Origin: Streptomyces tendae
GTDB lineage: Bacteria > Actinomycetota > Actinomycetes > Streptomycetales > Streptomycetaceae
Assembly (NCBI RefSeq): GCF_008632955.1
Contig: NZ_CP043959.1
Location: 3,844,001 to 3,908,000 of the forward strand
Direction: 5' to 3'
DNA: 64,000 nt
Part shown: piece by piece, positions 17,814 through 26,700 of the stretch
Layout of the letters: each line of letters opens with the position of its first letter
Numbering within the stretch: position 1 is the first letter of the stretch
The notes under the pieces: model-generated
What the model was told of the DNA's origin: nothing
Databases searched by the model: none
The model's input: the letters and a program-made list of their open reading frames with translations, nothing else
Position numbers and translations under genes: made by a program

Positions 17814-18836
17814 TCAGGCTGAGCCGCGCACCACCAGTTCCGTGCGGAGGATGACGTGGCGCCAGGCCACCGCCGGCTCCTCCATCTCCTCCAGGAGCAG
17901 CCGCACCATCGTGCGCCCGATCTCCTCCAGCGGCTGGCGCACCGTCGTCAGCTGCGGATCGGTGTGCTGCGCGAGCGGGAAGTCGTCGAAGCCGATCACC
18001 GCGACGTCGTCCGGCACCCGCCGTCCCGCCGCGCGCAGCGCGCCCAGGGCGCCCGCCGCCATGGTGTCCGACGCGGCGAACACCCCGTCGATCTCCGGCG
18101 CCCGCTCGATGAGTTCGGCCATCGCGCGGTACCCGCTGTCACCGGAGAAGTCACCCTCCGCGATCCAGGACGCCCTGCCCTCGACGCCCGCCCGCTCCAG
18201 CGCCTCCCGGTAGCCGCGCAGCCGGCACTGGGCCACGTACATGTCGGACGGCCCGGTGACGGTCGCGACCGCGCGGCGGCCGGTGTCCAGGAGGCGTGCC
18301 ACGGCACTGCGGGCCCCGCCGACGTTGTCCGCGTCGACGTAGGTCACGCTCTCGTCGCTGGAGCGCCGGCCCAGCAGGACGGTGGGCAGGCCGACCTCGG
18401 CCAGCATGTCGGGCAGCGCGTCCTCGGCGTGCACGGACATCAGCATGACGCCGTCGACCCGGCCGCCGCGCGCGTACTCCACGAGGCGCTGCCGCTCGGC
18501 GTCCGTGCGCACCAGGGTGAGCAGCAGCTGCACCTCGGTCTCGGTGAGCGCGTCCCCGACGGACCGCACGATCTCCGAGAAGAAGGGCTCACCGAACTGC
18601 CGCCAGTCCGGCTCCGTCATGACCAGGGCGACCGCGTCGGCACGCCGGCCGGCCAGCGTACGGGCCGCCAGGTTGGGGACGTAGCCCAGTTCCGCGATGG
18701 CGCGCTGCACGGCGCGGCGTGTCGTGTCCTTCACGCCCGCCGCGTTGTTGATGACGCGGGAGACGGTGCCCCGCCCCACACCGGCGAGCGCGGCCACCTC
18801 CTCGAGCGTCGGTGTGCCCGGACGCCGCCTGAGCAT
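17814..18836 (-). CDS. LacI family regulator, CelR/CebR-like
   Basis: 340 residues from ATG 18836; an alternative ATG at 18878 would add 14 residues, and neither has a perfect ribosome site. Residues about 9-55 are the LacI helix-turn-helix and hinge (TLEEVAALAGVGRGTVSRVI then LGYVPNLAARTLAGRR). The periplasmic-binding-like effector domain fills the remainder (VDGVMLMSVHAEDALPDML, ARLLDTGRRAVATVTGPSDM, GVFAASDTMAAGALGALR, AVIGFDDFPLAQHTDP, TTVRQPLEEIGRTMV). It resembles the cellobiose-responsive CelR group. It is flanked by the GH12 gene with CebR-type boxes and, divergently, by the GH127-type gene, so both are candidate targets. Confidence 0.88.
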   Translation of the reverse strand: MLRRRPGTPTLEEVAALAGVGRGTVSRVINNAAGVKDTTRRAVQRAIAELGYVPNLAARTLAGRRADAVALVMTEPDWRQFGEPFFSEIVRSVGDALTETEVQLLLTLVRTDAERQRLVEYARGGRVDGVMLMSVHAEDALPDMLAEVGLPTVLLGRRSSDESVTYVDADNVGGARSAVARLLDTGRRAVATVTGPSDMYVAQCRLRGYREALERAGVEGRASWIAEGDFSGDSGYRAMAELIERAPEIDGVFAASDTMAAGALGALRAAGRRVPDDVAVIGFDDFPLAQHTDPQLTTVRQPLEEIGRTMVRLLLEEMEEPAVAWRHVILRTELVVRGSA

Positions 18837-19007
18837 GCCCACCCCCACGAGATCACCTGATCCTACGGCCCCAGTCATGCCCGTAGCGACCCTTCCCGCA
18901 ACCCGCTCGCGGTACCGGACTGTTCGCATTGCGCACCGGCGGTCCCGGCGGACGTGTCGGAACCCTGGACAGACGCCCCGCTCCGTGCTGTCATCCCGAC
19001 TGGGCCT

Positions 19008-19019
19008 TACAACGTTATA
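19008..19019. promoter_or_regulatory. AACGTT-centred operator candidate between lacI and GH127 gene
   Basis: TACAACGTTATA is a near-perfect palindrome with the central AACGTT common to LacI-family sites, roughly midway between the divergent starts. It differs from the CebR box, hinting at separate control of this pair. Confidence 0.5.
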
Positions 19020-19112
19020 CACACGCTCCGCAGACCGAACGGCGAGCCACCGCCCGTCCGTCCCGTCCTCCGAACCCCCCACCGATCCAGGACGTCGAAC
19101 AGGAGCCCGCGC

Positions 19113-21530
19113 ATGCCCGTCACCAGACGCACACTCCTCGGGGCCGGAGCCCTGGGGCTCGGTACCGCCGCACTCGGCGGCCCCCTCACCCGCACCGCCG
19201 CAGCGGCCTCCCCGCGACCGGGCGCCTCCCCGCCCCCCGCCGCGACGCCACTCCCGGACGCCTTCCGCAGACTGCCCGCCGGCAGTGTCACCCCACGCGG
19301 CTGGCTGGCCGGACAACTGCGGCTCCAGCTCGACGGCCTGTGCGGCCGGTACGAGGAGATCTCCCACTTCCTCGACTTCGACACCACCGGCTGGGTGCAC
19401 CCCGAGCGCCCCGGCTGGGAGGAACTCCCGTACTGGCTGCGCGGATACGTGCCGCTCGCCGTGGCCACCGGTGACCCGAGCGCACTGGCCCGCGCACGCC
19501 GGTGGATCGACGCGGTCCTCGCCACGCAGCAGCCCGACGGTTTCTTCGGGCCGCGCGCCCTGCGCACCTCGCTGGGCGGCGGTCCGGACTTCTGGCCCTT
19601 TCTGCCCCTGCTCCAAGCCCTGCGTACACATGAGGAGTTCACGGGCGACGAACGCGTCCTGCCCTTCCTGCTGCGCTTCCTGCGGTACATGAACGCCCAG
19701 GGGCCCGGCGCCTTCGACACCAGCTGGATCTCCTACCGCTGGGGCGACGGACTGGACGTCGCCGTCTGGCTGCACCGCCGCACCGGGGAACCCTTCCTGC
19801 TGGACCTGGCCGCGAAGATGCACACCCTGGGCGCGGACTGGACGGGCGCGACACCCTCGCGGCACAACGTCAACATCGCCCAGGGCTTCCGCGAACCGGC
19901 CCAGTACGCCCAGGTGACGGGCTCGGCCGAACTCACCCGTGCCACCTACCGCGCCTACGACACCGTCATGGGGGAGTACGGGAGGTTCCCGGGCGGCGGC
20001 ATGGCGGGCGACGAGAACTACCGGCCCGGCTTCACGGACCCACGTCAGGGCTTCGAGACCTGCGGGATCGTCGAGTTCATGGCCTCCCACGAACTGCTCA
20101 CCCGCATCACCGGGGACCCGGTGTGGGCGGACCGCTGCGAGGACCTGGCGTTCAACATGCTCCCCGCGTCCCTCGACCCGCAGGGCAGGGCGATCCACTA
20201 CATCACCAGCGCCAACAGCGTGGACCTGGACGACAGGACGAAGACGCAGGGCCAGTTCCAGAACGGCTTCGCCATGCAGGCCTTCCACGCCGGCGTCGAC
20301 CAGTACCGCTGCTGTCCCCACAACTACGGCATGGGCTGGCCGTACTTCACCGAGGAACTGTGGCTGACCGGCGACGACGGCGGCCTGACCGCCGCGATGT
20401 ACGCGCCGTGCACGGTCCGCGCGCGGGTCGCGGGCGGTACCACCGTCACCGTCACCGAGGACACCGGCTACCCCTTCACCGACACCGTCCGGCTCACCGT
20501 CTCCACCCCGCGCCCGGTGCGCTTCCCGCTGCGCCTGCGTGTGCCCGGCTGGTGCTCCGCACCCGAACTGCGGGTCGCCGGACGACCGGTGACGGCACCC
20601 GGCGGACCGGGCTGGGCGCACGTGACGCGCACCTGGCACGACGGCGACGTGGTCACGCTCCGCCTGCCGCAACGCACCGAAGTGGGCCACCTGCCGGACC
20701 AGCACGGCGCCGTGAGCGTCCAGCACGGACCCCTCACCTACTCCCTCGAGATCGGTGAGCGTTACGACCGTTACGCGGGCGACGACACCTTCCCCGCCTA
20801 CGAGGTGCACGCCACCTCACCTTGGAACTACGGCCTGACTGCCACCCCCCGGCCGGAGGTGTCCCGAACCGTCGGCCCCGTCCCCGACAACCCGTTCACG
20901 CATGCCACCACCCCCGTCCGCATCACCGCCGACGCACGGCGCATCGCGGAGTGGACCGCCGACGACGAGCACGTCGTCGCCCCCCTCCAGGACGGTCCCG
21001 CCCGCAGCGAGGCACCGGTGGAGCGGGTCACGCTGATCCCGATGGGCGCGGCACGGCTGCGGATCACCGCCTTCCCCACGGCGTCCCCGGACGGGCGGCC
21101 CTGGACGCCCGAGCCGCCGTTCCGCCGCATCGAGAACCGGCACAGCGGCAAGGTCCTCGCCGTGGACGGCATGTCGACCGAGAACAGCGCCCGCGTGGTG
21201 CAGTTCGCCGACACCCGCACCGGCGACCACGCCTGGCAGCTGATCGACCGGGGCGAGGGCTGGTACCTGATCCGCAACGGCCACAGCGGCAAGGTGCTGG
21301 GTGTCGACGGGATGTCCACCGCGGACAGCGCGCGGGTCGTGCAGTACGAGGACAACGGGACCGCCGACCACCTGTGGACGCTGCTGGACGACGGGGACGG
21401 CTGGTACCGCATCCGCAACCGGCACAGCGGCAAGGTGCTGGGTGTCGACGGGATGTCCACCGCGGACAGCGCGCAGGTCGTCCAGTTCGCCGACAACGGC
21501 ACGGCCGATCACCTGTGGCGTTTCCGGTGA
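19113..21530 (+). CDS. Tat-exported GH127-type beta-L-arabinofuranosidase-like enzyme with CBM13-like tail
   Basis: 805 residues from ATG 19113 (AGGAG seven bases upstream). The N-terminus MPVTRRTLLGAGALGLG is a twin-arginine signal. Residues about 55-640 form an (alpha/alpha)6 barrel plus beta domains of the DUF1680/GH127 type (GSVTPRGWLAGQLRLQLDGL, EELPYWLRGYVPLA, ETCGIVEFMASHELL). YRCCPHNYGMG holds the Cys pair that in characterised GH127 enzymes belongs to the zinc-thiolate catalytic centre. The last 135 residues are three near-identical ricin-type repeats (HSGKVLxVDGMST, QW-like HLW). The likely role is removing L-arabinofuranose from plant glycans outside the cell. It is divergent from the LacI gene. 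Confidence 0.85.
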   Translation: MPVTRRTLLGAGALGLGTAALGGPLTRTAAAASPRPGASPPPAATPLPDAFRRLPAGSVTPRGWLAGQLRLQLDGLCGRYEEISHFLDFDTTGWVHPERPGWEELPYWLRGYVPLAVATGDPSALARARRWIDAVLATQQPDGFFGPRALRTSLGGGPDFWPFLPLLQALRTHEEFTGDERVLPFLLRFLRYMNAQGPGAFDTSWISYRWGDGLDVAVWLHRRTGEPFLLDLAAKMHTLGADWTGATPSRHNVNIAQGFREPAQYAQVTGSAELTRATYRAYDTVMGEYGRFPGGGMAGDENYRPGFTDPRQGFETCGIVEFMASHELLTRITGDPVWADRCEDLAFNMLPASLDPQGRAIHYITSANSVDLDDRTKTQGQFQNGFAMQAFHAGVDQYRCCPHNYGMGWPYFTEELWLTGDDGGLTAAMYAPCTVRARVAGGTTVTVTEDTGYPFTDTVRLTVSTPRPVRFPLRLRVPGWCSAPELRVAGRPVTAPGGPGWAHVTRTWHDGDVVTLRLPQRTEVGHLPDQHGAVSVQHGPLTYSLEIGERYDRYAGDDTFPAYEVHATSPWNYGLTATPRPEVSRTVGPVPDNPFTHATTPVRITADARRIAEWTADDEHVVAPLQDGPARSEAPVERVTLIPMGAARLRITAFPTASPDGRPWTPEPPFRRIENRHSGKVLAVDGMSTENSARVVQFADTRTGDHAWQLIDRGEGWYLIRNGHSGKVLGVDGMSTADSARVVQYEDNGTADHLWTLLDDGDGWYRIRNRHSGKVLGVDGMSTADSAQVVQFADNGTADHLWRFR

Positions 21531-21538
21531 GCAGCTGA

Positions 21539-21573
21539 GGTCCGGCCGAGGCGGCCGGCGCCACGGCCGGACC
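21539..21573. terminator. Hairpin between convergent GH127 and epimerase genes
   Basis: GGTCCGGCCG (21539-21548) pairs with CGGCCGGACC (21564-21573), 8 bp past the GH127-type stop. Confidence 0.6.
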
Positions 21574-21638
21574 GGCGGGCGCGGATCGTGGTGCGGGGGT
21601 GCGGGGGTGTCGGGCTGTCCGGGGTCGCCGGAGAGGAA

Positions 21639-22642
21639 TCAGGAGCGGCCCGGCGCAACGCCGCCCCGCGCTCGCGCGGCACGCGCGCGCAACCCGCCCC
21701 CGCGCGCCGTCCGCGCCCGGAGCACCAGGTCCGCCGCCGCTTCCTCCCACCCGGGCGGGGTGAACGCGAAGCCGGCCTCCCGCAGCCGTCCGGGGACCAC
21801 CCTGCGGCTTTTGAGCAGCAGTTCGGTGTCCGAGCGCAGCGCGAACGCCCCCAGCCCGGCCATCCAGCGGGTGGCGGGCAGGCCCACCGGCACGCCCCAC
21901 GCGGCCCGCAGCACCCGCATGAACGCGCGCTGGGGGAGCGGGCCGGGAGCCGCGAGGTTCACCGGGCCCTCCAGATCCTCCGCGCGACGAGGAACTCCAC
22001 CGCTCGCACGAAGTCCTCGTCGTGGATCCACGACACGTACTGCGCGCCGCCCGCGACGGGACCGCCCAGCCCCAGCCGGGCCAGCCGCAGCAGCATGTCG
22101 AACACCCCGCCCCGGTCCGGGCTCATCACCATCGCCGCACGCAGCGCGACCTTCCGCGTCGCGGGCGTCCGCGCCTCGGCCTGCGTCCGTTCCCAGTTCC
22201 TGGCGATCTCGACGCTGTACGCCCAGTAGTCGGGAACGCCGCTCTCCGAGCCGCCGACGACTCCGGTGGCCTCGTCGTTCGCGGCGTCGAAGCGGTGCGC
22301 GTAGACGGTCGCGGTGCTCATCTGCAGCCACACCCGCGGCGGCCGGCGGGCCGCCGCGATCGCCTCGCCCACCACGCGCGTCGAGGTGACGCGGGAGTCC
22401 ATCATGGCGCGCAGGTTCTCCGGGGTGTACCGGCAGGAAACACTGCGGCCCGCGAGGTTGACGACGACGTCCGAGCCGTCGATCTCCTCGGCCCACGGGC
22501 CGAGGGTCGCGCCGTCCCAGCCGACGTCCCGCCGGCGCTCCGGACGCCTGGTCAGGACGACCACCTCGTGCCCGGCCGCGCTCAACGCGCGGTCCAGGAC
22601 CGTGCCCACCTGTCCGGTGCCCCCGGGCAGAACGATCTTCAT
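21639..22642 (-). pseudogene. TIGR01777 family NAD-dependent epimerase, one frameshift
   Basis: An ATG at 22642 with GGAGGG upstream starts a Rossmann protein: MKIVLPGGTGQVGTVL (dinucleotide-binding GxxGxxG), VVNLAGRSVSCRYTPEN, MSTATVYAHR, and ALRAAMVMSPDRGGVFDMLL. At 21981-21983 the frame breaks (VEFLVAR then a premature stop), while the adjacent frame continues EDLEGPVNLAAPGPLPQRAF to a normal C-terminus (LRARTARGGGLRARAARA). One missing G in a CGGGAG run restores VARED and a full-length protein of about 334 residues. Family members are SDR-fold enzymes of unknown substrate, related to the cell-division inhibitor SulA/YfcH group. The lesion is likely a sequencing deletion. Confidence 0.82.
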
Positions 22643-22768
22643 CGGACCCTCCGGCCTCTTCGCCTGCCTCACCCTATCGCGAAGTTTTGAACGCGTTCAA
22701 CAGTGGAGTGTCGAGTGGTTCGGAGGGGCCTTCGCTGCCGGTGTGCGGGGTGCGTGAGGTCTAGGAGG

Positions 22769-23161
22769 TCAGCCCGCCTGTGTGGCGATCTGGATGAGGT
22801 TGCCGCAGGTGTCGTCGAAGACGGCGGTGGTGACGGGGCCCATGCTCAGCGGCTCCTGGGTGAAACGGACCCCGTGCTCGCGCAGGCGCTCGTACTCCGC
22901 CCGTACGTCGTCGACGGCGAACTGGGCCAGCGGGATGCCGTCCCCGGCCAGCGCGTCTCGGTAGGCTTTGACCGCGGGGTGTCCGGCCGGTTCGAGGAGG
23001 AGTTCGGTGCCGTCCGGGTCCTGGGGGGAGACGACGGTGAGCCACCGGTCCTTCTCACCCAGCGGGACGTCGTGCTTCTTCATGAAGCCGAGAACGTCGG
23101 TGTAGAAGCGCTCGGCCTTCGCCTGGTCGTCGACGAAGACGCTGGTCAGGTGGATCTTCAT
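22769..23161 (-). CDS. VOC (glyoxalase/bleomycin-resistance fold) protein
   Basis: 130 residues. Two beta-alpha-beta-beta-beta halves are visible: IHLTSVFVDDQAKAERFYTD at the N-terminus and PLAQFAVDDVRAEYERLREH in the second half, ending VFDDTCGNLIQIATQ, where the Glu/His metal ligand of true glyoxalases is replaced. The start overlaps the ArsR stop by four bases (ATGA), so translation is coupled to the regulator. ArsR-VOC pairs are common in actinobacteria and are thought to respond to a small toxic ligand. Function unassigned beyond family. Confidence 0.88.
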   Translation of the reverse strand: MKIHLTSVFVDDQAKAERFYTDVLGFMKKHDVPLGEKDRWLTVVSPQDPDGTELLLEPAGHPAVKAYRDALAGDGIPLAQFAVDDVRAEYERLREHGVRFTQEPLSMGPVTTAVFDDTCGNLIQIATQAG

Positions 23162-23460
23162 GAGGGGTCCTCCGGTGCCGGGGTGGTGGGGTCGAGCCAG
23201 CGCTCGGTGATCTGCCGCAGTGGCGTGACGTCGAGGTCGTGGAACTTGTAGCGGCCCTCGCGCCGGGTCCTGACGAGCCGGGCGGCCTCCAGGACGGCGA
23301 GGTGCTGGGACACGGCCTGGCGTGAGATGCCGAGCCCGTGCTTCATGCTCAGGCGCCCGCAGATCTCGAACAAGGTCTGCCCGGACTTCTCCGCGAGCTC
23401 GTCGAGGATGGTGCGGCGGGTGCCGTCCGCCAGGGCTTTGTAGAGGTCGTCGTCGGCCAC
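23158..23460 (-). CDS. ArsR-type winged-helix regulator
   Basis: 100 residues from GTG 23460; the frame extends upstream but through the operator. Compact winged helix: DLYKALADGTRRTILDELAEK, then RLSMKHGLGISRQAVSQHLA (recognition helix), LEAARLVRTRREGRYKFHDLD (wing) and a C-terminal ITERWL. It belongs to the ArsR subgroup without the classic ELCVCDL metal site; no Cys pair for metal is visible, so the ligand is probably organic or it pairs with the VOC protein. A 10-bp inverted repeat at 23470-23493 just upstream is the obvious autoregulatory operator. Confidence 0.88.
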   Translation of the reverse strand: MADDDLYKALADGTRRTILDELAEKSGQTLFEICGRLSMKHGLGISRQAVSQHLAVLEAARLVRTRREGRYKFHDLDVTPLRQITERWLDPTTPAPEDPS

Positions 23461-23469
23461 GCCCCTACT

Positions 23470-23493
23470 ATAGGCAAGCACTCGCTTGCCTAT
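23470..23493 (-). promoter_or_regulatory. ArsR operator, 10-bp perfect inverted repeat
   Basis: ATAGGCAAGC (23470-23479) and GCTTGCCTAT (23484-23493) with a 4-bp spacer, centred about 20 bp before the GTG start, where it would overlap the promoter. Confidence 0.8.
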
Positions 23494-23616
23494 CAACGTG
23501 GACGTCACCGCCGGCGCCGACGGGAAAGGGCCCCGCACCACGGTGAGTGTGATGCGGAGCCCTCGGCCCGGCGGGGAAACGGCGGTGATGCCGGGCCCGC
23601 GCGACGACACGTGCGG

Positions 23617-24033
23617 CTACTGCCGTCCCGTGGACGCGGGACCCCGGCGGACGAGTGCCGACAGGGACAGCGCACCCGGCCCGAAGAAGACCAGCAGCAG
23701 AAACCCCCAGCAGAACAGCGCAGGCGACAGGCCGCCGTTCTGCAGGGGGAACAGGCCGTCCGGCTGGTGCTCGGTGAAGTAGGCGAAGGCCATGGCACCC
23801 GAGCTGAGGAAGGCGGCCCCACGGGTGAGGATCCCGAGCAGGACCAGAACGCCGCAGACCAGCTCGATCACCCCCGCGTACCAGAACGGCCAGTCGCCGG
23901 CGGGCGTGGCCTTCCGGTCCAGTACGCCGAAGAGGGTGGCCGCGCCCTCACTGGTGAACAGCAGTCCGATGACGATGCGGAACAGACCCAGGACCAGGGG
24001 CTGGTGGCGGTCGAGCCGGTCGGTGATGCCCAC
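23617..24033 (-). CDS. DoxX family membrane protein
   Basis: 138 residues from GTG 24033 with AAGGAG ten bases upstream. Four TM segments: LGLFRIVIGLLFTSEGAATLF, FWYAGVIELVCGVLVLLGI, GAAFLSSGAMAFAYFTEH and GGLSPALFCWGFLLLVFFG. The layout and the R-x-x-x-G-x-x-F-x-x-x-G start match DoxX/MauG-adjacent quinone-linked membrane proteins, which in mycobacteria act with superoxide dismutase and a thiol reductase. It is a single gene here; no partner adjacent. Confidence 0.88.
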   Translation of the reverse strand: MGITDRLDRHQPLVLGLFRIVIGLLFTSEGAATLFGVLDRKATPAGDWPFWYAGVIELVCGVLVLLGILTRGAAFLSSGAMAFAYFTEHQPDGLFPLQNGGLSPALFCWGFLLLVFFGPGALSLSALVRRGPASTGRQ

Positions 24034-24204
24034 GGTGGCGAAACTCCTTGCAGTGGCCGGTGCGAGAGGGAAGGGATGGGCCGGCGCGGAGGCCGTCCGC
24101 CCTCCACTAACGTGCGCGCCGGGCACGCCGTTCAGCCGTTTCCGCCCACGTAGGACACGGGTTGGCAACGGTCGCGTGGGCGACGGGTGCCAGACTCGAC
24201 CACC

Positions 24205-24651
24205 ATGAGCGACAGGACTCTCGGAGAGGAACGGCCCGCAGGCCGGAGCGCGGCACCCGTCACCACGGCGACGGGGCGCACCCGGCTCGTGGCGGCCGCG
24301 GCGGCGCTGGTGACCGTCGGCGCGGGACTGGGTCTGAGGGCGGTGGCGACGGGGGACGTGGCCAAGTACGGCGGCGACGCGCTGTACACGCTGCTGGTCC
24401 TCACCCTCGTCGTCCTGCTGGCCCCACGTACGCCCCCGGCGCGGGCCGCGGGAGTCGCGCTGGCGGTGAGCTGGGCGGTGGAACTGCTCCAGCTCACCGG
24501 CCTGCCCGCGGAGCTGTCCGCCCGCAGCACCGCGGCCCGCCTGGTCCTCGGCTCCACGTTCAACGCACCGGACCTGTTCTGGTACGTGATCGGCGCGGCC
24601 GCCGGCTGGCTCGTCCTGCGCGCGCCGGCCCGCCGTCGGCCGGCTCGGTGA
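24205..24651 (+). CDS. DUF2809 family membrane protein
   Basis: 148 residues from ATG 24205. Four TM helices: LVAAAAALVTVGAGLGLRAV, GDALYTLLVLTLVVLLAP, AAGVALAVSWAVELLQLTGL and LFWYVIGAAAGWLVL. The AVELLQ and GSTFNAPDLFWYVIG stretches are diagnostic of DUF2809. No known activity; members are small inner-membrane proteins often near resistance or developmental genes. Divergent from the DoxX gene. Confidence 0.8.
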   Translation: MSDRTLGEERPAGRSAAPVTTATGRTRLVAAAAALVTVGAGLGLRAVATGDVAKYGGDALYTLLVLTLVVLLAPRTPPARAAGVALAVSWAVELLQLTGLPAELSARSTAARLVLGSTFNAPDLFWYVIGAAAGWLVLRAPARRRPAR

Positions 24652-24991
24652 CCGGCGCACCCACCACGTCGAAGGAGGGCGCGGGCCACGCCGCCGTCGC
24701 ACCGGCCGGGCCCGCGCCGCCGGGGTGGATCCCAGGCCGCGCTTGACCTCTGGGACCCCGCGACGCCTAGCAGACGATCGTCGACACCGCGGAGAGTCTC
24801 TTCCGCCTCGGGCTGACGCGTCCGGGGACCGGTGCGGCCGGAGCCTGACGGCCCTGCGACCGCCTCCTCACCGGCGCCGGCGTCCCTCGGTGGCGGACGC
24901 CGGCGCCTACAGGCCGAGGAGGGGTGACCGCCCCGGCCGAAGGAGGTGGGGTGCGAACAGCCCGGCGTGACCAGGCAGTGGAACACGCGGT
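24652..24991. other. Gene-free stretch between convergent genes
   Basis: 340 bp with no coding sequence I would defend. The only feature is the perfect hairpin at 24873-24907. Confidence 0.5.
24873..24907. terminator. 13-bp perfect hairpin, shared terminator
   Basis: GGCGCCGGCGTCC (24873-24885) pairs with GGACGCCGGCGCC (24895-24907), loop 9 nt, between the DUF2809 and ABC-F genes. Confidence 0.75.
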
Positions 24992-26638
24992 TCAGGCCCG
25001 TCTGCCGCCCCGCAGCCGGAGGTGTCCGCCCGGGAAGCGGGTGCGGAAGCCGCGGTCGTGGGACACGGCCACCACCGCGCCCGGGTATGCCGCGAGCGCC
25101 GCCTCCAGGTCCTCGACGAGGTCGAGCGCCACATGGTTGGTCGGCTCGTCGAGCACCAGCAGGTCGGCCGGCCGGGTCACCAGCCGGGCGATCTGCAGCC
25201 GCCGTTGCTGTCCCGCCGACAGCGCCGCGACCGGCACGGACAGATCCTCCTCGCGGAACAGTCCCAGGGACAGCAGCGTCTCGCGGTGTTCCTCGAGCGC
25301 GCCCGGCCGCCGCGCGGCGAAGGCGGCGAGCAGCGGGAGCCGGCCGGAGCGGACGGGCAGCTCCTGGGGCAGGTAGCCGATGCCGGCCGGGCGGCGCACC
25401 ACTCCCGCGTCCGGCTCCAGATCACCCGCCAGGACCCGCAGCAGCGTCGACTTCCCGGCCCCGTTCTCCCCCGTGACCAGCAGCCGTTGCCCGGGCTGGA
25501 CGGTCAACCGCCCGTCCAGCCGCAACCGTTCACCGACGCCCACCTCCTTCAGCTCGGCGAGCACGGTATCGGCGGGAGGCAGATCGTCCGCCGTGGCCGG
25601 AGCGGCCGTGAACCGCAGGGGTTCGGGCGGCGCGGGCACCGGGGTGCGCCGCAGCCGGGCCAGCCGCTCGCGCACCGCCCGCACCTGCCCGCCCAGCTTG
25701 GCCTCGTGCGAACGGCGGTGCTTGCCGAAACCCTGCCGCGGGTCCCCGCCCGTGCCGGCCAGCCGGCGTCCCGCCCCCTCCAGCAACTCCTCGGCCCGGG
25801 CGACCTCTTCGAGCCACTCCGCGTGCTCCTGCTCGGCGCGGCGCCGCGCGGCCGCCTTCGCCGCCCGGTAGCCGGCCCAGCCGTCGCCGTACCGGCGCAC
25901 CGTGCGGGTGTCCCGGTCGACCTCCAGGATCGTCGTGGCGACCCGCTCGATGAACGGCCGGTCGTGGGTGACGGCCACGACGGTGCCGCGGTGCGCGCGC
26001 AGGCGCTCCTCCAGCCAGTGCACCGCGGCCACGTCGAGGTGGTTCGTCGGCTCGTCCAACAGCAGCAGTTCGGGATCGGCGGCCAGCACACAGGCGAGCG
26101 CCAGCCGGGACTGCTCGCCGCCGGAGAGCGAGCCGAGCAGCCGGTCACGGGTGACGCCGCCCAGCCCCAGCCCGTGCATCGCGGCGTCCACCCGGGCGTC
26201 CGCCCGGTATCCGTCGCGCTGCTCGTACGCGGTCAACAGGTCGCCGTACTCGGCCAGTTCGGCCTCCGACGCCTCACCGAGACGCTCCTCCGCCGCGCGC
26301 AGACGACGCTCCATGGCGCGCAGCGGAGCGAGCGCCCGGTCGACCGCTTCCCGCACGGTACGGCCCGGGTCGAGCTCGGGGGTCTGGGTGAGGTGGCCGG
26401 TGCCGCCGGGGAAGTGGACGGTGATCTCCCCGTCGTCCGGTTCCTCGGCCCCGGCGAGAAGCCGCAGCAGGGTGGACTTCCCGGCGCCGTTCTCCCCGAT
26501 GACGGCCGCCCGCTCGCCGGTGCGGACGGTGAACGAGACCTGTTCGAGGACGGTGCGGGGGCCGTAGGACTTGGTGACGTCCTTGACGGACAGCTGCGCC
26601 GAGCGGGCGGACGCAACGGTGTGGGCGCGTTCGCGCAT
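24992..26638 (-). CDS. ABC-F ribosome-protection type ATPase
   Basis: 548 residues from ATG 26638. Two ABC cassettes without transmembrane segments: Walker A VIGENGAGKSTLLR (about 50) and VTGENGAGKSTLLR (about 375); signatures LSGGEQSRLALA and a degenerate LSAGQQRRLQIA; Walker B LLLLDEPTNHLD and LLVLDEPTNHV. The inter-cassette linker (about 245-330, Arg/Glu-rich RAAKAAARRRAEQEHAEWLE) is the P-site tRNA interaction motif of this class. ABC-F proteins bind the ribosomal E site and dislodge antibiotics. The antibiotic class cannot be predicted from the linker here. A seven-codon leader peptide upstream suggests antibiotic-induced attenuation. Confidence 0.9.
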   Translation of the reverse strand: MRERAHTVASARSAQLSVKDVTKSYGPRTVLEQVSFTVRTGERAAVIGENGAGKSTLLRLLAGAEEPDDGEITVHFPGGTGHLTQTPELDPGRTVREAVDRALAPLRAMERRLRAAEERLGEASEAELAEYGDLLTAYEQRDGYRADARVDAAMHGLGLGGVTRDRLLGSLSGGEQSRLALACVLAADPELLLLDEPTNHLDVAAVHWLEERLRAHRGTVVAVTHDRPFIERVATTILEVDRDTRTVRRYGDGWAGYRAAKAAARRRAEQEHAEWLEEVARAEELLEGAGRRLAGTGGDPRQGFGKHRRSHEAKLGGQVRAVRERLARLRRTPVPAPPEPLRFTAAPATADDLPPADTVLAELKEVGVGERLRLDGRLTVQPGQRLLVTGENGAGKSTLLRVLAGDLEPDAGVVRRPAGIGYLPQELPVRSGRLPLLAAFAARRPGALEEHRETLLSLGLFREEDLSVPVAALSAGQQRRLQIARLVTRPADLLVLDEPTNHVALDLVEDLEAALAAYPGAVVAVSHDRGFRTRFPGGHLRLRGGRRA

Positions 26639-26700
26639 GGGACTTTCCCTGAGGTGAGACGTGTCGTGGGCGGGAAGGGCGGCGTCGGCCGCGCCCGGAC
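26639..26700 (-). promoter_or_regulatory. Attenuator-like leader between the leader peptide and ABC-F start
   Basis: Immediately after the leader-peptide stop, the minus strand can fold GGGCGCGGC against GCCGCCC (bulged GC stem), followed by GGGAAAGTCCC just before the ABC-F ATG. Mutually exclusive stems would be needed for attenuation; folding was not computed. Confidence 0.45.

Noticed and set aside
17814..20810. Possible N-terminal extension of the LacI protein to about 998 residues
   Set aside because: Extension passes through the divergent GH127 gene and operator and has low-complexity shadow composition; the HTH begins at the chosen start.
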